Assembly (NCBI GenBank): GCA_003281455.1
Contig: QCBX01000003.1
Span: 42,613-106,612 of the forward strand
Source: Prochlorococcus sp. AG-347-J21
GTDB taxonomy: Bacteria; Cyanobacteriota; Cyanobacteriia; PCC-6307; Cyanobiaceae
Length of the DNA stretch: 64,000 nucleotides
Direction of reading: 5' to 3'
Of the stretch, positions 35,922 through 44,810 are shown piece by piece. The notes under the pieces are model-generated. The model did not search any database. It worked only from the letters and a program-made list of their open reading frames with translations, and was not told the origin of the DNA. Made by a program: the position numbers and the translations under genes. How positions within the stretch are numbered: position 1 is the first letter of the stretch; every line of letters starts with the position of its first letter.

Positions 35922-36560
35922 TTAAAACAACCTCATTTGATTATCTTCTTTTTGTTTTACTTCTTCTGATACCCACCCTTCTTGCGGCCAAGCCGACATA
36001 ATAGGAAATAAACATTTTAATTCATTAGAGTCTTTTACCTGTGCAGTCCATTTTTCCTCATATTGATTGGGAACTATAACAGGCATACGATGATGTAGAG
36101 GTTTAATTAAATCATTAGACTCAGTTGTTAAAATACAGCAACTCTCTATTTCACTTCCGTTAGAGGAAGTCCACTTGCTCCATATTCCTCCTAACCAAAA
36201 AGTCTCGTAATTTTCTTTGCGAAAAAGCTTTTTTCTCTCAAAAAAACCACTAGCAGGTATTAAGCATCTTTTGTGTTTCCAACTCCCCCTGAATAAATTT
36301 TTTTCTTCTATGGTTTCTGATCTTGCATTAAATGGTCTTGTTATTCCCTTAGCAAATGGTTCTTTAGCCCAAGGTGAAATAAAACCCCAAGTCATAAAGG
36401 TTGTTTTCATTTTCCCTTCATTTTTTATGACTAGAACAGGATCAGTTGGTCTAATTAGATTTTGCACTTCATATTTAGTCTCAAGTCCACTTGGATAATC
36501 ATTTTTTAAAACTTCTGGCAGATTTTTAAATTTAGTTTTAAGTTCAAATCTGCTACACAT
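35922..36560 (-). CDS. SRAP-domain protein (HMCES/YedK)
   Basis: A 212-residue SRAP protein. The catalytic Cys is residue 2 (MCSRFELKT), which forms a thiazolidine crosslink with abasic sites in single-stranded DNA. RPFNARSETIEE, KRCLIPASGFFE (with the catalytic Glu) and HHRMPVIV (active-site His) are all present. It shields abasic sites during replication. Confidence 0.92.
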   Translation of the reverse strand: MCSRFELKTKFKNLPEVLKNDYPSGLETKYEVQNLIRPTDPVLVIKNEGKMKTTFMTWGFISPWAKEPFAKGITRPFNARSETIEEKNLFRGSWKHKRCLIPASGFFERKKLFRKENYETFWLGGIWSKWTSSNGSEIESCCILTTESNDLIKPLHHRMPVIVPNQYEEKWTAQVKDSNELKCLFPIMSAWPQEGWVSEEVKQKEDNQMRLF

Positions 36561-36709
36561 TTATCTTGTGATTTCTTAAAAACTTACTTTAAAATTTATC
36601 ATTTCTTATTTAAATTGACTTTCAAATGATTTAAGTAAATTATGCTATTTCCTAATTTAACTTTGTTATTGTAATTTAAATTTACTTCTATGAAGTTAAA
36701 TTTGCAAAT

Positions 36710-36958
36710 TTAGTTATCCCAGACAGGTTCAGTTTTTCTCCAACCCTGAGAAAGTAATCTTTCATAAATTTCTCTAGCTAAATCTATATCTACAGAAACT
36801 GTTGTTATCATAGTTGGTGGATTTTTTCCAAGAACTCCCACTATCTTTCCAGAGTCAATGAACATATATTCACAAACTCCATCAATACTCTTATCGTTTT
36901 TTGTGAATCTTCTAATCTCTGATCTATTTGAATTAATTAACCAGTAGGATTTATTCAT
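36710..36958 (-). CDS. DUF1651-like small protein (82 aa)
   Basis: The N-terminus SYWLINSNRSEIRRFTKND and C-terminus DLAREIYERLLSQGWRKTEP match DUF1651 in layout (strands first, then a helix ending in GWR). The start overlaps the upstream stop by one base (TAATG, 36958), so it is translationally coupled to the NQLPS-tail gene. Confidence 0.72.
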   Translation of the reverse strand: MNKSYWLINSNRSEIRRFTKNDKSIDGVCEYMFIDSGKIVGVLGKNPPTMITTVSVDIDLAREIYERLLSQGWRKTEPVWDN

Positions 36959-37092
36959 TAAGAAGGTAATTGATTCGAGAGGGGTGCAAGAAATTTTCTT
37001 TTCTTTTTTTTTGATTTTTTGTAAATAACAAGCATAACTAAACCTAATAAGGGAAGTAATAAACCTTTTACAAAAATGAAGATGTTAAACAT
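36958..37092 (-). CDS. NQLPS-tail membrane microprotein (44 aa)
   Basis: One helix (VKGLLLPLLGLVMLVIYKK), then five to six Lys, then RKFLAPLSNQLPS. Same architecture and last residues as the 37-aa protein at 33327. Its stop shares a base with the DUF1651 start. Confidence 0.65.
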   Translation of the reverse strand: MFNIFIFVKGLLLPLLGLVMLVIYKKSKKKKRKFLAPLSNQLPS

Positions 37093-37145
37093 AATTCTCT
37101 TTCCTCTTAAAAAGCTGATTTACAGATTTTAGTAGGCTCATAATT

Positions 37146-37253
37146 CTATACATTTTCTTTAATTTCTTTGATAATTCCTTCTGAAAATTCCATATTCATC
37201 AACCAACTTGTGTCATTTTTAGAGCTATTAAGCAAAAATAACACTTCTATCAT
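37146..37253 (-). CDS. Possible microprotein (35 aa)
   Basis: A 35-residue frame (IEVLFLLNSSKNDTSWLMNM, then EFSEGIIKEIKENV). Its first 40 bp are repeated, with the frame broken, at 56325-56369. It may therefore be a real but partly lost gene, or part of a repeated promoter region. Confidence 0.35.
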   Translation of the reverse strand: MIEVLFLLNSSKNDTSWLMNMEFSEGIIKEIKENV

Positions 37254-37462
37254 TGACCGTCGAACTACAATATAGGAAATCAGTTCTCCAATATGTCTTC
37301 TGAAAAATGATCCAATGTAATTCAATATTGTAATATCACTTCTACTATTGCAATATTCCTCAAAATAAATGGTAAATAATTAAGTTAATAAATATTTTAT
37401 TTCTGAAATATTTGTAGACTCAGATCCTAATAAATGATAATTTCTTTAAAAAGATTTTTACA

Positions 37463-38122
37463 ATGAAAAAATACGAATACCTATTAGGAACTTCATTATT
37501 GTTAGGTTCATTTACTGCTCCATTGTTTGCGGAGGAGTCTAAAAGTTTATATCTATCTATTGGCGGAGGTGTTAACTTCATTAGTGATATAGATGCTGAA
37601 TATGAAGGAACAACTGGTACATTTGAAACAGATAATCCTTTTATTTATTCAATAGCAATTGGTAAAGAATTCAATGACTGGAGATTAGAATTTAATTATT
37701 TAGCTACAACAGTTACAAGCGACTCAATAAAAGTAACAGTAGGAGGCAACGGTTCAACTGCAACTATAACTCCAGATTATGAGATAGGAGTTAGTAGTTA
37801 TATGCTTTATGCTTATAAAGATATACCTGGCGATTCAAAATTCACTCCTTATTTTGGAGCAGGCTTAGGTGTCTCTTCTCTTAGTCAGGATGCAGACACT
37901 TATTCGATAGGCGGAGCAGGTAGTATAAATGTTTCAGAGGCTTCTGAATCAGTATTTACATTTGGCTTAAAAGGAGGAGTGGGGTATGAAATTGCTGAAA
38001 ATACCTCTTTATATTCAGAGGCTAGTTACATGAATGTTGCTTCATTCACTACTGATGCTGGCGAAGAATATGATTCAACTAACTCTTTTGTTATTTCAAC
38101 AGGACTGAGATTTTCTTTTTAA
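37463..38122 (+). CDS. Outer-membrane beta-barrel protein
   Basis: A 219-residue protein with signal peptide (KKYEYLLGTSLLLGSFTAPL, cleavage likely before EES). Alternating hydrophobic strands include LYLSIGGGVNFISDIDAEYE and KFTPYFGAGLGVSSL, and the C-terminus FVISTGLRFSF ends with the Phe typical of outer-membrane proteins. An OmpW/OmpA-like eight-stranded barrel is likely; function unknown. Confidence 0.85.
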   Translation: MKKYEYLLGTSLLLGSFTAPLFAEESKSLYLSIGGGVNFISDIDAEYEGTTGTFETDNPFIYSIAIGKEFNDWRLEFNYLATTVTSDSIKVTVGGNGSTATITPDYEIGVSSYMLYAYKDIPGDSKFTPYFGAGLGVSSLSQDADTYSIGGAGSINVSEASESVFTFGLKGGVGYEIAENTSLYSEASYMNVASFTTDAGEEYDSTNSFVISTGLRFSF

Positions 38123-38648
38123 AAAAACATATACAACAATAATTTAGTTTAAATCTTTTAGAGGTATTTAACTAAATACTAAAGGATGGCCTAGCTTATT
38201 TTCTCTCCTGAGATTGCATAAATAAATTTTAGCCGAAAAGCTTTATAATATTTGCGCTTTTAAGAGACCAGGTTATAGTTTTGAACCTGGGATGAATAAT
38301 TTCAAATTATATTGTGTATTTTTTCCAGAATACTAATTTTAAAATAAAAACAAAAGTTTGAGGTTTAATATAATACTAAGAAGTTGTATTGAAGTTAATC
38401 GATATTATTTGAATAGGTGAAATTTAATCAACCACTCTTATCTCTAAAAATTAATCGGATAGGAAGTACTGGTAAAAAATTTTTAAATTAACAGATAGCA
38501 GAACTCAAAAAGTTTTACAGTGAACCAAAATCAAGAGGCTAAATGCCCAAGGGTAGACTTTCTTTACTTCATAAAGACTAGAAGTTGGGGAAAGTTTTTT
38601 ATTACACCTTATTTTATGTAATATTTAGTAGGTATAAACCTTAAATGC
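38123..38648. other. 525-bp gene-free region
   Basis: AT-rich with no credible ORF. It holds a perfect 7-bp stem CCAGGTT / AACCTGG (38268-38290) with a 9-base loop and no T tail, so it is not a standard terminator. It could be part of a small RNA; I see no further support. Confidence 0.35.
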
Positions 38649-38852
38649 ATGAAATTCCTAATACTGTTTTCTCTCATTATCAGTACTTATGCCCCATTAT
38701 TTGCTGAAGGCCATAAGAAATATAAAAAAGAGAACTTTGATAAAATTAAACTTATGAAGATTGAATATTTAAATAAAAAAATTAGTTGTGTAAAAGCATC
38801 TAATAATTTTAAAGAAATGAAAAAATGCTGGAAAAAAAAGAATAAATATTAA
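38649..38852 (+). CDS. Small secreted basic protein (67 aa)
   Basis: A signal peptide (KFLILFSLIISTYAPLFAEG) is followed by a short lysine-rich mature part with two Cys (KISCVKASNNFKEMKKCWKK). Typical of small exported picocyanobacterial proteins. Function unknown. Confidence 0.65.
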   Translation: MKFLILFSLIISTYAPLFAEGHKKYKKENFDKIKLMKIEYLNKKISCVKASNNFKEMKKCWKKKNKY

Positions 38853-39047
38853 TTACAGTTCAAGATTGAGGCGAGATTTTCTTCGAAAGGTTTAATCATC
38901 AGATAAATTATCAAATTGACTCTTACAATACAAAGTCATCTATGTATTGAGATAATTAGGCAGTTTTCATGAAGTTTGGTCCAATTTAATTTGCAACAAT
39001 TAATTTTGGTCGAAGTTTATAGAGATTTAACAGCTTATCGAAATCAT

Positions 39048-39212
39048 CTAACCAAGAGAATCTAGATCTCTTCTGTGGTGGACTGTACTTGCTTCATTGA
39101 TTGGGATATTTTGTTCTCTTATCAAATCAGCAAGCATTGGGAAATCTTTTGAATTATCAATATCTTTTGCATTTTTGTCTTGAATAGTAAAAGGTGATTT
39201 TTTTAGGTTCAT
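39048..39212 (-). CDS. Small soluble protein (54 aa)
   Basis: A 54-residue frame with balanced composition: KKSPFTIQDKNAKDIDNSKD, then FPMLADLIREQNIPINEAST and HHRRDLDSLG. No family recognised. It stands alone in a gene-poor stretch. Confidence 0.5.
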   Translation of the reverse strand: MNLKKSPFTIQDKNAKDIDNSKDFPMLADLIREQNIPINEASTVHHRRDLDSLG

Positions 39213-39768
39213 AAATAAGTTCCTCAAAATTTTTAATGAATTCTGAACAGATAATTAGGATTGGCATTTAAATAAGAATTAGATTCTCTTTCAAGTCAAT
39301 AGACATTCTTTTGTAATCCGGGCATAGATTGCTTTTTGCCAATTGTTTGAGTAATCTTTGAACTCAATACATTTTTATTGCAGGATATGGTTAATGTTGA
39401 AGGCATTTGAGTTATAGATATTACATACTGTTCTAACTAAGCAAAATAATAAACCGACTATATAAAATGTACGGATTAAGGTACAAATATATACGGATAG
39501 ATGATCCACAATTCAATTTTAAAATGGATAAAATTTGCTTTAAACAAAATAAAACAATAAAAGAAGAAATAAATCACTCCCAGTTAACTGCCATTGGTTA
39601 AAAATATGGAATGAGAAAAAAAACTAAAGTTTTATACTCCTTTCGTTTAGTACTAAATTTTAAGTAAGTCGCAGCAAGAAAATTGAGTATTAGCTTTAAG
39701 AATAATTCTTAAAGATACTGTAGGAATTTTTAGGAAATCATTGCAAATATTGGCAAAGTAACAGATCT
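39213..39768. other. 555-bp gene-poor region
   Basis: No convincing gene. A 25-codon frame at 39524 is too short and unsupported. A short inverted repeat TGTAC...GTACA lies near 39467. This marks the transition into the island. Confidence 0.35.
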
Positions 39769-39984
39769 TTGAAAATTATGATTAATAGCGCTTCGATATT
39801 TTTGAGATTTTTGGATAAAGCAATAAGCAAACATTCTATGTGGGGGATTAAATTTATCCTATGGTATTGCTTTGTTGTACTCTTTATTTACATGAATAAT
39901 AAAACAATAAGTCCCTTTCCGATTTATAAAGATGAAGATTTTTTTAATGATATTTGTATTCAATTTAAAAAGTTGAACTATTGA
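39769..39984 (+). CDS. Small membrane protein (about 70 aa)
   Basis: The frame opens at TTG 39769, with ATG 39778 the more likely start (INSASIFLRFLDKAISKHS). One helix (IKFILWYCFVVLFIYM) is followed by a soluble end with Cys. Same strand as the sulfotransferase 49 bp downstream. Confidence 0.5.
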   Translation: MKIMINSASIFLRFLDKAISKHSMWGIKFILWYCFVVLFIYMNNKTISPFPIYKDEDFFNDICIQFKKLNY

Positions 39985-40033
39985 GGGATAAAGAATAAGA
40001 AACCATGCGATAATAAAAAAAAGTTAATAAGTA

Positions 40034-40714
40034 ATGAGTGTAATTATTCCAAAATTAAAACTTATCTATATATCAGTTCCGAAATGTGCTTGTACCTCCT
40101 TGAAAGAAACTATGTACTTTTTACAGTTTAAAAAAAAGTGGAAAAATTATAAAAATGAATTGGGAGAAGATGTATATGTGCACGATGTATATGGGAGTCC
40201 CTTATTTAGTGAAATGGTTGAACGATTTCCAATTTTTGGCATAAAAAAATTTACTAAAATCTGCGTTATTAGAGATCCCATAAAAAGATTGATTTCTGCA
40301 TACACTAATAGAGTTTTACATCATAATGAGTTAGCTGAATGGCGTTTAAAAGATTATGGTTTAGATTGTAAGCTTGCTAATCCAAATTTTTTTCAATTTA
40401 TTGAAAACTATGAACTTTATTTTGAAAAAGTGAGATCTATAAAACACCATACTCGTCCTATGCATGATTTTATTGGAGAGGATCCTTCCTTCTACGATAG
40501 GATATATAATTTGAATAACATAGATGATTTTTCTGAATTTATAGAAAAAAAATATAATATTAAATATCAAATTCCACGACGGCAAACAGGTGGAGGAGAG
40601 TACTCAATAAATATTGATATTATCAAACAAGAAAGTAGACAAATTTACGATAAATTAAAAGCAATTACTGCTAAAGACTATGAAATTTTTTCAGATTTTT
40701 TAGAAAAATCTTAA
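40034..40714 (+). CDS. Sulfotransferase-family protein
   Basis: A 226-residue protein. The 5'-phosphosulfate loop motif is SVPKCACTSLK (residues 14-24), and the 3'-phosphate motif is CVIRDPIKRLISAY (77-90), as in Sulfotransfer_2/heparan 2-O-type enzymes using PAPS. A likely target is cell-surface polysaccharide. Located in the gene-poor island, near other surface-modification genes. Confidence 0.85.
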   Translation: MSVIIPKLKLIYISVPKCACTSLKETMYFLQFKKKWKNYKNELGEDVYVHDVYGSPLFSEMVERFPIFGIKKFTKICVIRDPIKRLISAYTNRVLHHNELAEWRLKDYGLDCKLANPNFFQFIENYELYFEKVRSIKHHTRPMHDFIGEDPSFYDRIYNLNNIDDFSEFIEKKYNIKYQIPRRQTGGGEYSINIDIIKQESRQIYDKLKAITAKDYEIFSDFLEKS

Positions 40715-40984
40715 ATTGGTTTTTGACATGCACTTAAAACGAGTAAGGTGTAATAGTTATACAATTTGGTAGATTTAAAGTATCGAAGATAAAAAATTAT
40801 ATAATAAACTCTTAGAGAATAAAGTTAGAATACAAATTTCTTCAGGAACTTTTTCTCGAAATTAAATTAATTATATAGATAAAGAAGGTTTTAATCCTAT
40901 AGGTTTTGATCGACTTTCAGGAATAGAGGTGTTAATTTGAGTTAAATGGTTCTAAAAAAACTATCAGATAATCTTTGAAGATTA

Positions 40985-41197
40985 ATGCTTAATTTTCTCA
41001 AAAAGTATCCAATGAGCATTTTATTAGCAATAATTGCGCTTAATTTGTTTTCAATTGCTAGAAGTTTAAAAAAAGAAGCAAAATTAAATGAAATAAAAAT
41101 TGATTGTGCAAAATATAAAGGAGGTCAAACGGTAGATTTTAGTAAGAAGTATGGGGTTGTACCAATTTCTTTAAGTTCATGGTGTAATAACCTTTAG
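40985..41197 (+). CDS. Small membrane protein, first of a tandem pair (70 aa)
   Basis: A helix (SILLAIIALNLFSIARSLKK) precedes IDCAKYKGGQTVDFSKKYGV with two Cys. It aligns with the next gene (helix, SSLRE/SLKKE, CAK), so the two are a tandem duplication. Function unknown. Confidence 0.6.
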   Translation: MLNFLKKYPMSILLAIIALNLFSIARSLKKEAKLNEIKIDCAKYKGGQTVDFSKKYGVVPISLSSWCNNL

Positions 41198-41211
41198 TTT
41201 CATTACTGGAT

Positions 41212-41469
41212 ATGACAAAAATTCTTGAGAAGAATATAACAATAGTTCTATTAGCGATTATTGGGTATTTCTTATTTTCTATTTCAAGCAGCCTGAGAGA
41301 ATCCTCAAAATATGATGCTGATTTAAGAACTTGCGCAAAAATGAAAGCATATTTAAATAACAAAGAATCGTACAGACTTTTGGAAAAAGAGGCTGCGGCT
41401 ATTACTGGTGTATCAGTAGATTTTGTAGGTGAATATTGTAAAAAATTAACTCACCATAAGTTTTTCTGA
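41212..41469 (+). CDS. Small membrane protein, second of a tandem pair (85 aa)
   Basis: A helix (ITIVLLAIIGYFLFSISSSL) precedes RTCAKMKAYLNNKESYRLL and a final EYCKKLTHHKFF. Fourteen bp separate it from its paralog. The C-terminal part is longer than in the first copy. Confidence 0.6.
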   Translation: MTKILEKNITIVLLAIIGYFLFSISSSLRESSKYDADLRTCAKMKAYLNNKESYRLLEKEAAAITGVSVDFVGEYCKKLTHHKFF

Positions 41470-41540
41470 AATTGGTAAATAATGGCAAAACCTTATTAAT
41501 TAATTTTTGATTTTATTTAATTAAATTTTTTATTAGATGT

Positions 41541-41606
41541 TGATTGACAGTAGATCTAAAATAAATGAACTTAGGTAAATAATGGCAAAAAAAAATTTTT
41601 TACAAA
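41541..41606 (+). repeat. Degenerate copy of the TTGACAGTCGAT element before rluF
   Basis: GATTGACAGTAGATCTAAA is close to the consensus of the dispersed island element, but the hairpin is lost. GTAAATAATGGCAAAA also occurs at both 41476 and 41576, a local duplication upstream of rluF. Confidence 0.4.
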
Positions 41607-42329
41607 ATGGCTACCAGAATAAATAAATATTTAAGCGAAGTCGGTTATTGTTCAAGAAGAATAGCAGATAGATTAATTGAAGAAGGAAAAGTAACCATTA
41701 ATGGTAAGGTCCCAGAAATTGGTACCAAAGTAGAAGAAGGAGATAAAGTAGAAGTTAAAGGACAAAAAATAGAAAAATCAACGAAACCCCAAAATATATA
41801 CTTAGCCTTTAATAAACCTGTTGGAATTGTTTGCACAACGGATAGAAAAGTAGAGCCCGATAATGTAATAGATTTCATTAATTATCCAAAGAGAATTTTT
41901 CCTATTGGAAGATTGGATAAGCCCAGTGAGGGATTAATTTTTTTAACTAATGATGGAGATATCGTAAATAAAATACTCAGATCCAGAAATAATCATGAAA
42001 AAGAATATATCGTAAGTGTTAATCGTCTTATTAATAGAGACTTTATTCAACGGATGAGCAATGGGGTTGAAATTTTAGACACCATAACTAAGAATTGTTA
42101 TGTAAAAAAAATGGGTCCAAAAAAATTCAAAATCATACTCACTCAAGGACTCAACCGTCAGATAAGGAGAATGTGTGAGTCTTTAGGATACAGAGTAATA
42201 TCATTAAAGCGTATAAGAATTATGAATATTAAGTTAGATGTCCCAACAGGAAAATATAGGGAATTTACTAAAGAAGAAATTTCAGAATTAAATGAATTAC
42301 TTGAAAACTCTACTAAAACTTATGAGTAA
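41607..42329 (+). CDS. rluF: 23S rRNA pseudouridine synthase, RluF type
   Basis: A 240-residue RsuA-family enzyme. An N-terminal S4 domain (RINKYLSEVGYCSRRIADRL) precedes the catalytic motif FPIGRLDKPSEGLIFLTNDG with the Asp nucleophile, then NHEKEYIVSVN and QGLNRQIRRMCESLGY. The HEKEY and LIFLTNDGDIVNKILR segments are closer to RluF than to RluB or RsuA. RluF modifies 23S rRNA near U2604. It is unusual among island cargo. Confidence 0.85.
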   Translation: MATRINKYLSEVGYCSRRIADRLIEEGKVTINGKVPEIGTKVEEGDKVEVKGQKIEKSTKPQNIYLAFNKPVGIVCTTDRKVEPDNVIDFINYPKRIFPIGRLDKPSEGLIFLTNDGDIVNKILRSRNNHEKEYIVSVNRLINRDFIQRMSNGVEILDTITKNCYVKKMGPKKFKIILTQGLNRQIRRMCESLGYRVISLKRIRIMNIKLDVPTGKYREFTKEEISELNELLENSTKTYE

Positions 42330-42378
42330 TCAAAACCCTTCTTTTTGCTAAATTGGGAGATAAAACTTTAAAAATTAT

Positions 42379-42417
42379 TTAATTTTTTATACGTTTGAAA
42401 TTCTTTTTGTAAGACAT
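42379..42417 (-). pseudogene. Scrap of the 5' end of an FkbM methyltransferase gene
   Basis: The 12-residue frame SYKKNFKRIKN matches the first residues of the FkbM gene at 48777-49688 (SYKKNFKRIQK), and the DNA match continues for about 40 bp including the base stretch before the ATG. It lies just after the end of the DUF707-like gene. Confidence 0.6.
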
Positions 42418-42428
42418 GATATATCTTT

Positions 42429-43220
42429 TTAAAAGTTTAAAATTGATTGAATTTCTTCATGAATGTAAAGACTTGGATTTATTTTATTAAGGTAAGTAAT
42501 CATTAATCTTCTTAATTTTTCTTTTTCTTCTCCCGCAGTTAACCCATTTGAATACCTAATTTGACCAGATGTAACCTTTCGAATATGAGAAAAAGATACT
42601 TTATCAATTACTGCATGACTTGAATATGAATTCATCCTCGAAATAATAGGAAAAACATAGCAATCCAACCCCCATGAAGAAATGCTTTCTTTAAAAAATG
42701 AGGCAGATAATTTAAATAAGTTTGAATCGTATATTGGGCACATGATTTCAACCCATTTTACGTAATGAATTAACTCGGTATTTTTCTTAAGAGTAAATTC
42801 ATAGCTAAAAAAAGAATCTTTTGTTAATGATGGCTGAAAAGAGTCCAATTTATATTTTCTCGCGATTGAAAGAATTTCATTAATACCAGAAAATGAGCAA
42901 ACCACATCATCATCAAAAATACCTACATATTTATATTTTTTATAAAGTTTATTTACTTTGAGAAATTCATCTATTTTTTGAAGTATCTGACCTTTACCCT
43001 CCGTTTCATAGATCAAAGATTTTACAATAATTTCACCAAAATTTTTAGCTATAGATCGTGAAAGTATTTTTAGCTTTGCTCTTAGGGAATCTTTTTTATC
43101 TTCTATACTTTGATAATAGAAGACTACTATATCGAATAATGGATTATCATCAATATAAACATTTTCTAAGCACCTTTCTGGACAAGATGATATTAAAAAT
43201 AAAATTGTATCAGATGTCAT
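42429..43220 (-). CDS. DUF707-like glycosyltransferase-related protein
   Basis: A 263-residue protein. YVGIFDDDVVCSFSGINEIL provides a DxD-type motif, FQPSLTKDSFFSYE and SISSWGLDCYVFPIISRM give the later family landmarks, and HIRKVTSGQ follows. These resemble DUF707 proteins, thought to be GT-A-like glycosyltransferases. Likely role: surface polysaccharide synthesis. Low G+C like the neighbours. Confidence 0.65.
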   Translation of the reverse strand: MTSDTILFLISSCPERCLENVYIDDNPLFDIVVFYYQSIEDKKDSLRAKLKILSRSIAKNFGEIIVKSLIYETEGKGQILQKIDEFLKVNKLYKKYKYVGIFDDDVVCSFSGINEILSIARKYKLDSFQPSLTKDSFFSYEFTLKKNTELIHYVKWVEIMCPIYDSNLFKLSASFFKESISSWGLDCYVFPIISRMNSYSSHAVIDKVSFSHIRKVTSGQIRYSNGLTAGEEKEKLRRLMITYLNKINPSLYIHEEIQSILNF

Positions 43221-43371
43221 TATATAACTGTTAAATGGATTCTCCTAATATCAATAATATAAAAAAATTTTTATCAAATTAAATTGATGAGTTAAAATTT
43301 ATTATTAACAATAGTTATCGCATAAAGTTTCTAATCGTTTGATTTGCATCATAATCTAGTCCAACAAATAA

Positions 43372-43528
43372 TACAGTTGGAATAACTTATGGGCGTGATT
43401 ATAAGAGAAGTAGTACACCTGTTATGAAAGGCAGCAGGTTAGAAACTATTGAGGCTGCAAAAGAAGAGTATAAGGACCTATTAGATCATTGGTGGAAAAA
43501 GACAAGTATTTTTAGGTCTTACTTTTAG
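43372..43528 (+). pseudogene. 5'-truncated DUF1651 gene
   Basis: The frame reads TYGRDYKRSSTPVMKGSRLE, then TIEAAKEEYKDLLDHWWKKT and SIFRSYF. It aligns with residues 35-85 of the gene at 55649 (SSKPVMKGSRVETVEAARKE). No start codon is available before VMKG and an in-frame stop lies just upstream, so the N-terminal part is lost. Confidence 0.65.
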
Positions 43529-43671
43529 TCAAAGTGGGAGATACACCGTCCAAACTTTTCCAAAGTTATTCAACCCCTCGCCCGAAGCGCCAATACTGAT
43601 TCCAAGACAAATATGAAATAAAAAAGGGAGTTGGGAGAATCCCTAGTATGAATTGGTTCTTTCATGGACGG

Positions 43672-43713
43672 AGCGAAAGAATTCCAATCTGCGACCTAGT
43701 GCTCCTAAAGAAC
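43672..43713 (-). repeat. Decayed tRNA-Pro 3' fragment (scar a)
   Basis: TCTGCGACCTAGTGCTCCTAAAG matches the reverse strand of tRNA-Pro from the anticodon arm to the T arm, with several changes. The flank ATGAATTGGTT also occurs before scar c, so scars a and c are related copies. Not a working tRNA. Confidence 0.55.
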
Positions 43714-43752
43714 AGGGCGAAGCAATGAGAGTTATGAATATTTACTTTAAGA

Positions 43753-44523
43753 TCAAAGATTACGCAACATTTCATCAGATGAGGGATGAATCGGCGCATA
43801 CTTTCGCAATAGATCAACTCCAGGGATCATTTTATAAAGAGGCCTTGTACCTTGGCACCCATCAGATCGGAATTTCTCTAATACAACTTTGGGATCAAAT
43901 TTTTGAGCTGAATCACTTTCCAAATTTAGAAGATTCCATAGCGAAGAAAATTTATTTTCTACAAATTCTGTTTCGTATAATTCCTCAAAGGTGGTAACAA
44001 ATGGAGTCACTTTGAGATCGATAATTCTCCTCAAAACTTTACGCATTCTAAAAATGCATTTTTTCTCATGGTTAATTAATTTTGAAATGTCACCCATTTT
44101 CAGCCTCAATTTCTTTAGTTCGATTTTGTCCATTTCTATCATCGATGCTGATTTAGGTCCCCAAGCACTTGTCTGTTTCGCAAAATGAAGTGATATAAGC
44201 CTTTCCCATGATGTCTGTCTATACAATACTATATGCGTATAAGGTTGATTGCATGACCATTCTGCGAGGACATCATTTAATTTCATTGGGATATTTACTT
44301 CTATGCAATGTTTAATGCTTGGGGCATTCGCGAGAGTTTCTTGAAGCTGGTTGTATGTCTCTGCCTTGTTTTCATGGTTATCCTTGAAGCTCTTTGTTAT
44401 ATGACCGTAATATCGAGATGGTTGGAATGGCTCATGGTAGAAGTTGTTGCTCAGAAAATTTTCTACAAAATTTGTACCACCACATCGCTGCATTGTCCAA
44501 ACAAAGAATGATTTATTTATCAC
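43753..44523 (-). CDS. Sulfotransferase-like protein
   Basis: A 256-residue protein. FFVWTMQRCGGTNFVENFL near the N-terminus fits the PAPS 5' loop (R-x-G-x-[TS]-N), and IVLYRQTSWERLISLHFAKQ fits the 3'-phosphate site of the Stf0/NodH-like group. This is a different subfamily from the enzyme at 40034. Lies between scars a and b. Confidence 0.75.
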   Translation of the reverse strand: MINKSFFVWTMQRCGGTNFVENFLSNNFYHEPFQPSRYYGHITKSFKDNHENKAETYNQLQETLANAPSIKHCIEVNIPMKLNDVLAEWSCNQPYTHIVLYRQTSWERLISLHFAKQTSAWGPKSASMIEMDKIELKKLRLKMGDISKLINHEKKCIFRMRKVLRRIIDLKVTPFVTTFEELYETEFVENKFSSLWNLLNLESDSAQKFDPKVVLEKFRSDGCQGTRPLYKMIPGVDLLRKYAPIHPSSDEMLRNL

Positions 44524-44810
44524 GATCTACCGGGAAAATCAATTTTGATAATAACACCTAATTAATGAGCATTGCTCTTTAGGATTTATATCCTATCTAG
44601 TTGCTCAAAACTTATTTATATTAATATGGCATGCTAACACTCAAAAGTTCTATAGTACATAGCTCAGTCATGATATAGAGTTTACTTTTTATTTGTACGT
44701 AATTTGCGTTCACCATTTAATTTTATGTTGGTGGTAAATTATAGAAGTACCTTTTTACCCTATTTAGCCTTTTTAGTTTTTAAGATATATAAGATTAAAA
44801 ATTTAATAAC

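Noticed and set aside
38268..38290. CCAGGTT/AACCTGG hairpin as a terminator
   Set aside because: No T run follows on either strand, and no gene ends nearby on the matching strand except 150 bp upstream.
43653..43997. 114-codon plus-strand frame that covers the first tRNA scar
   Set aside because: Antisense to the sulfotransferase-like gene and reading through the tRNA fragment; explained by chance openness.
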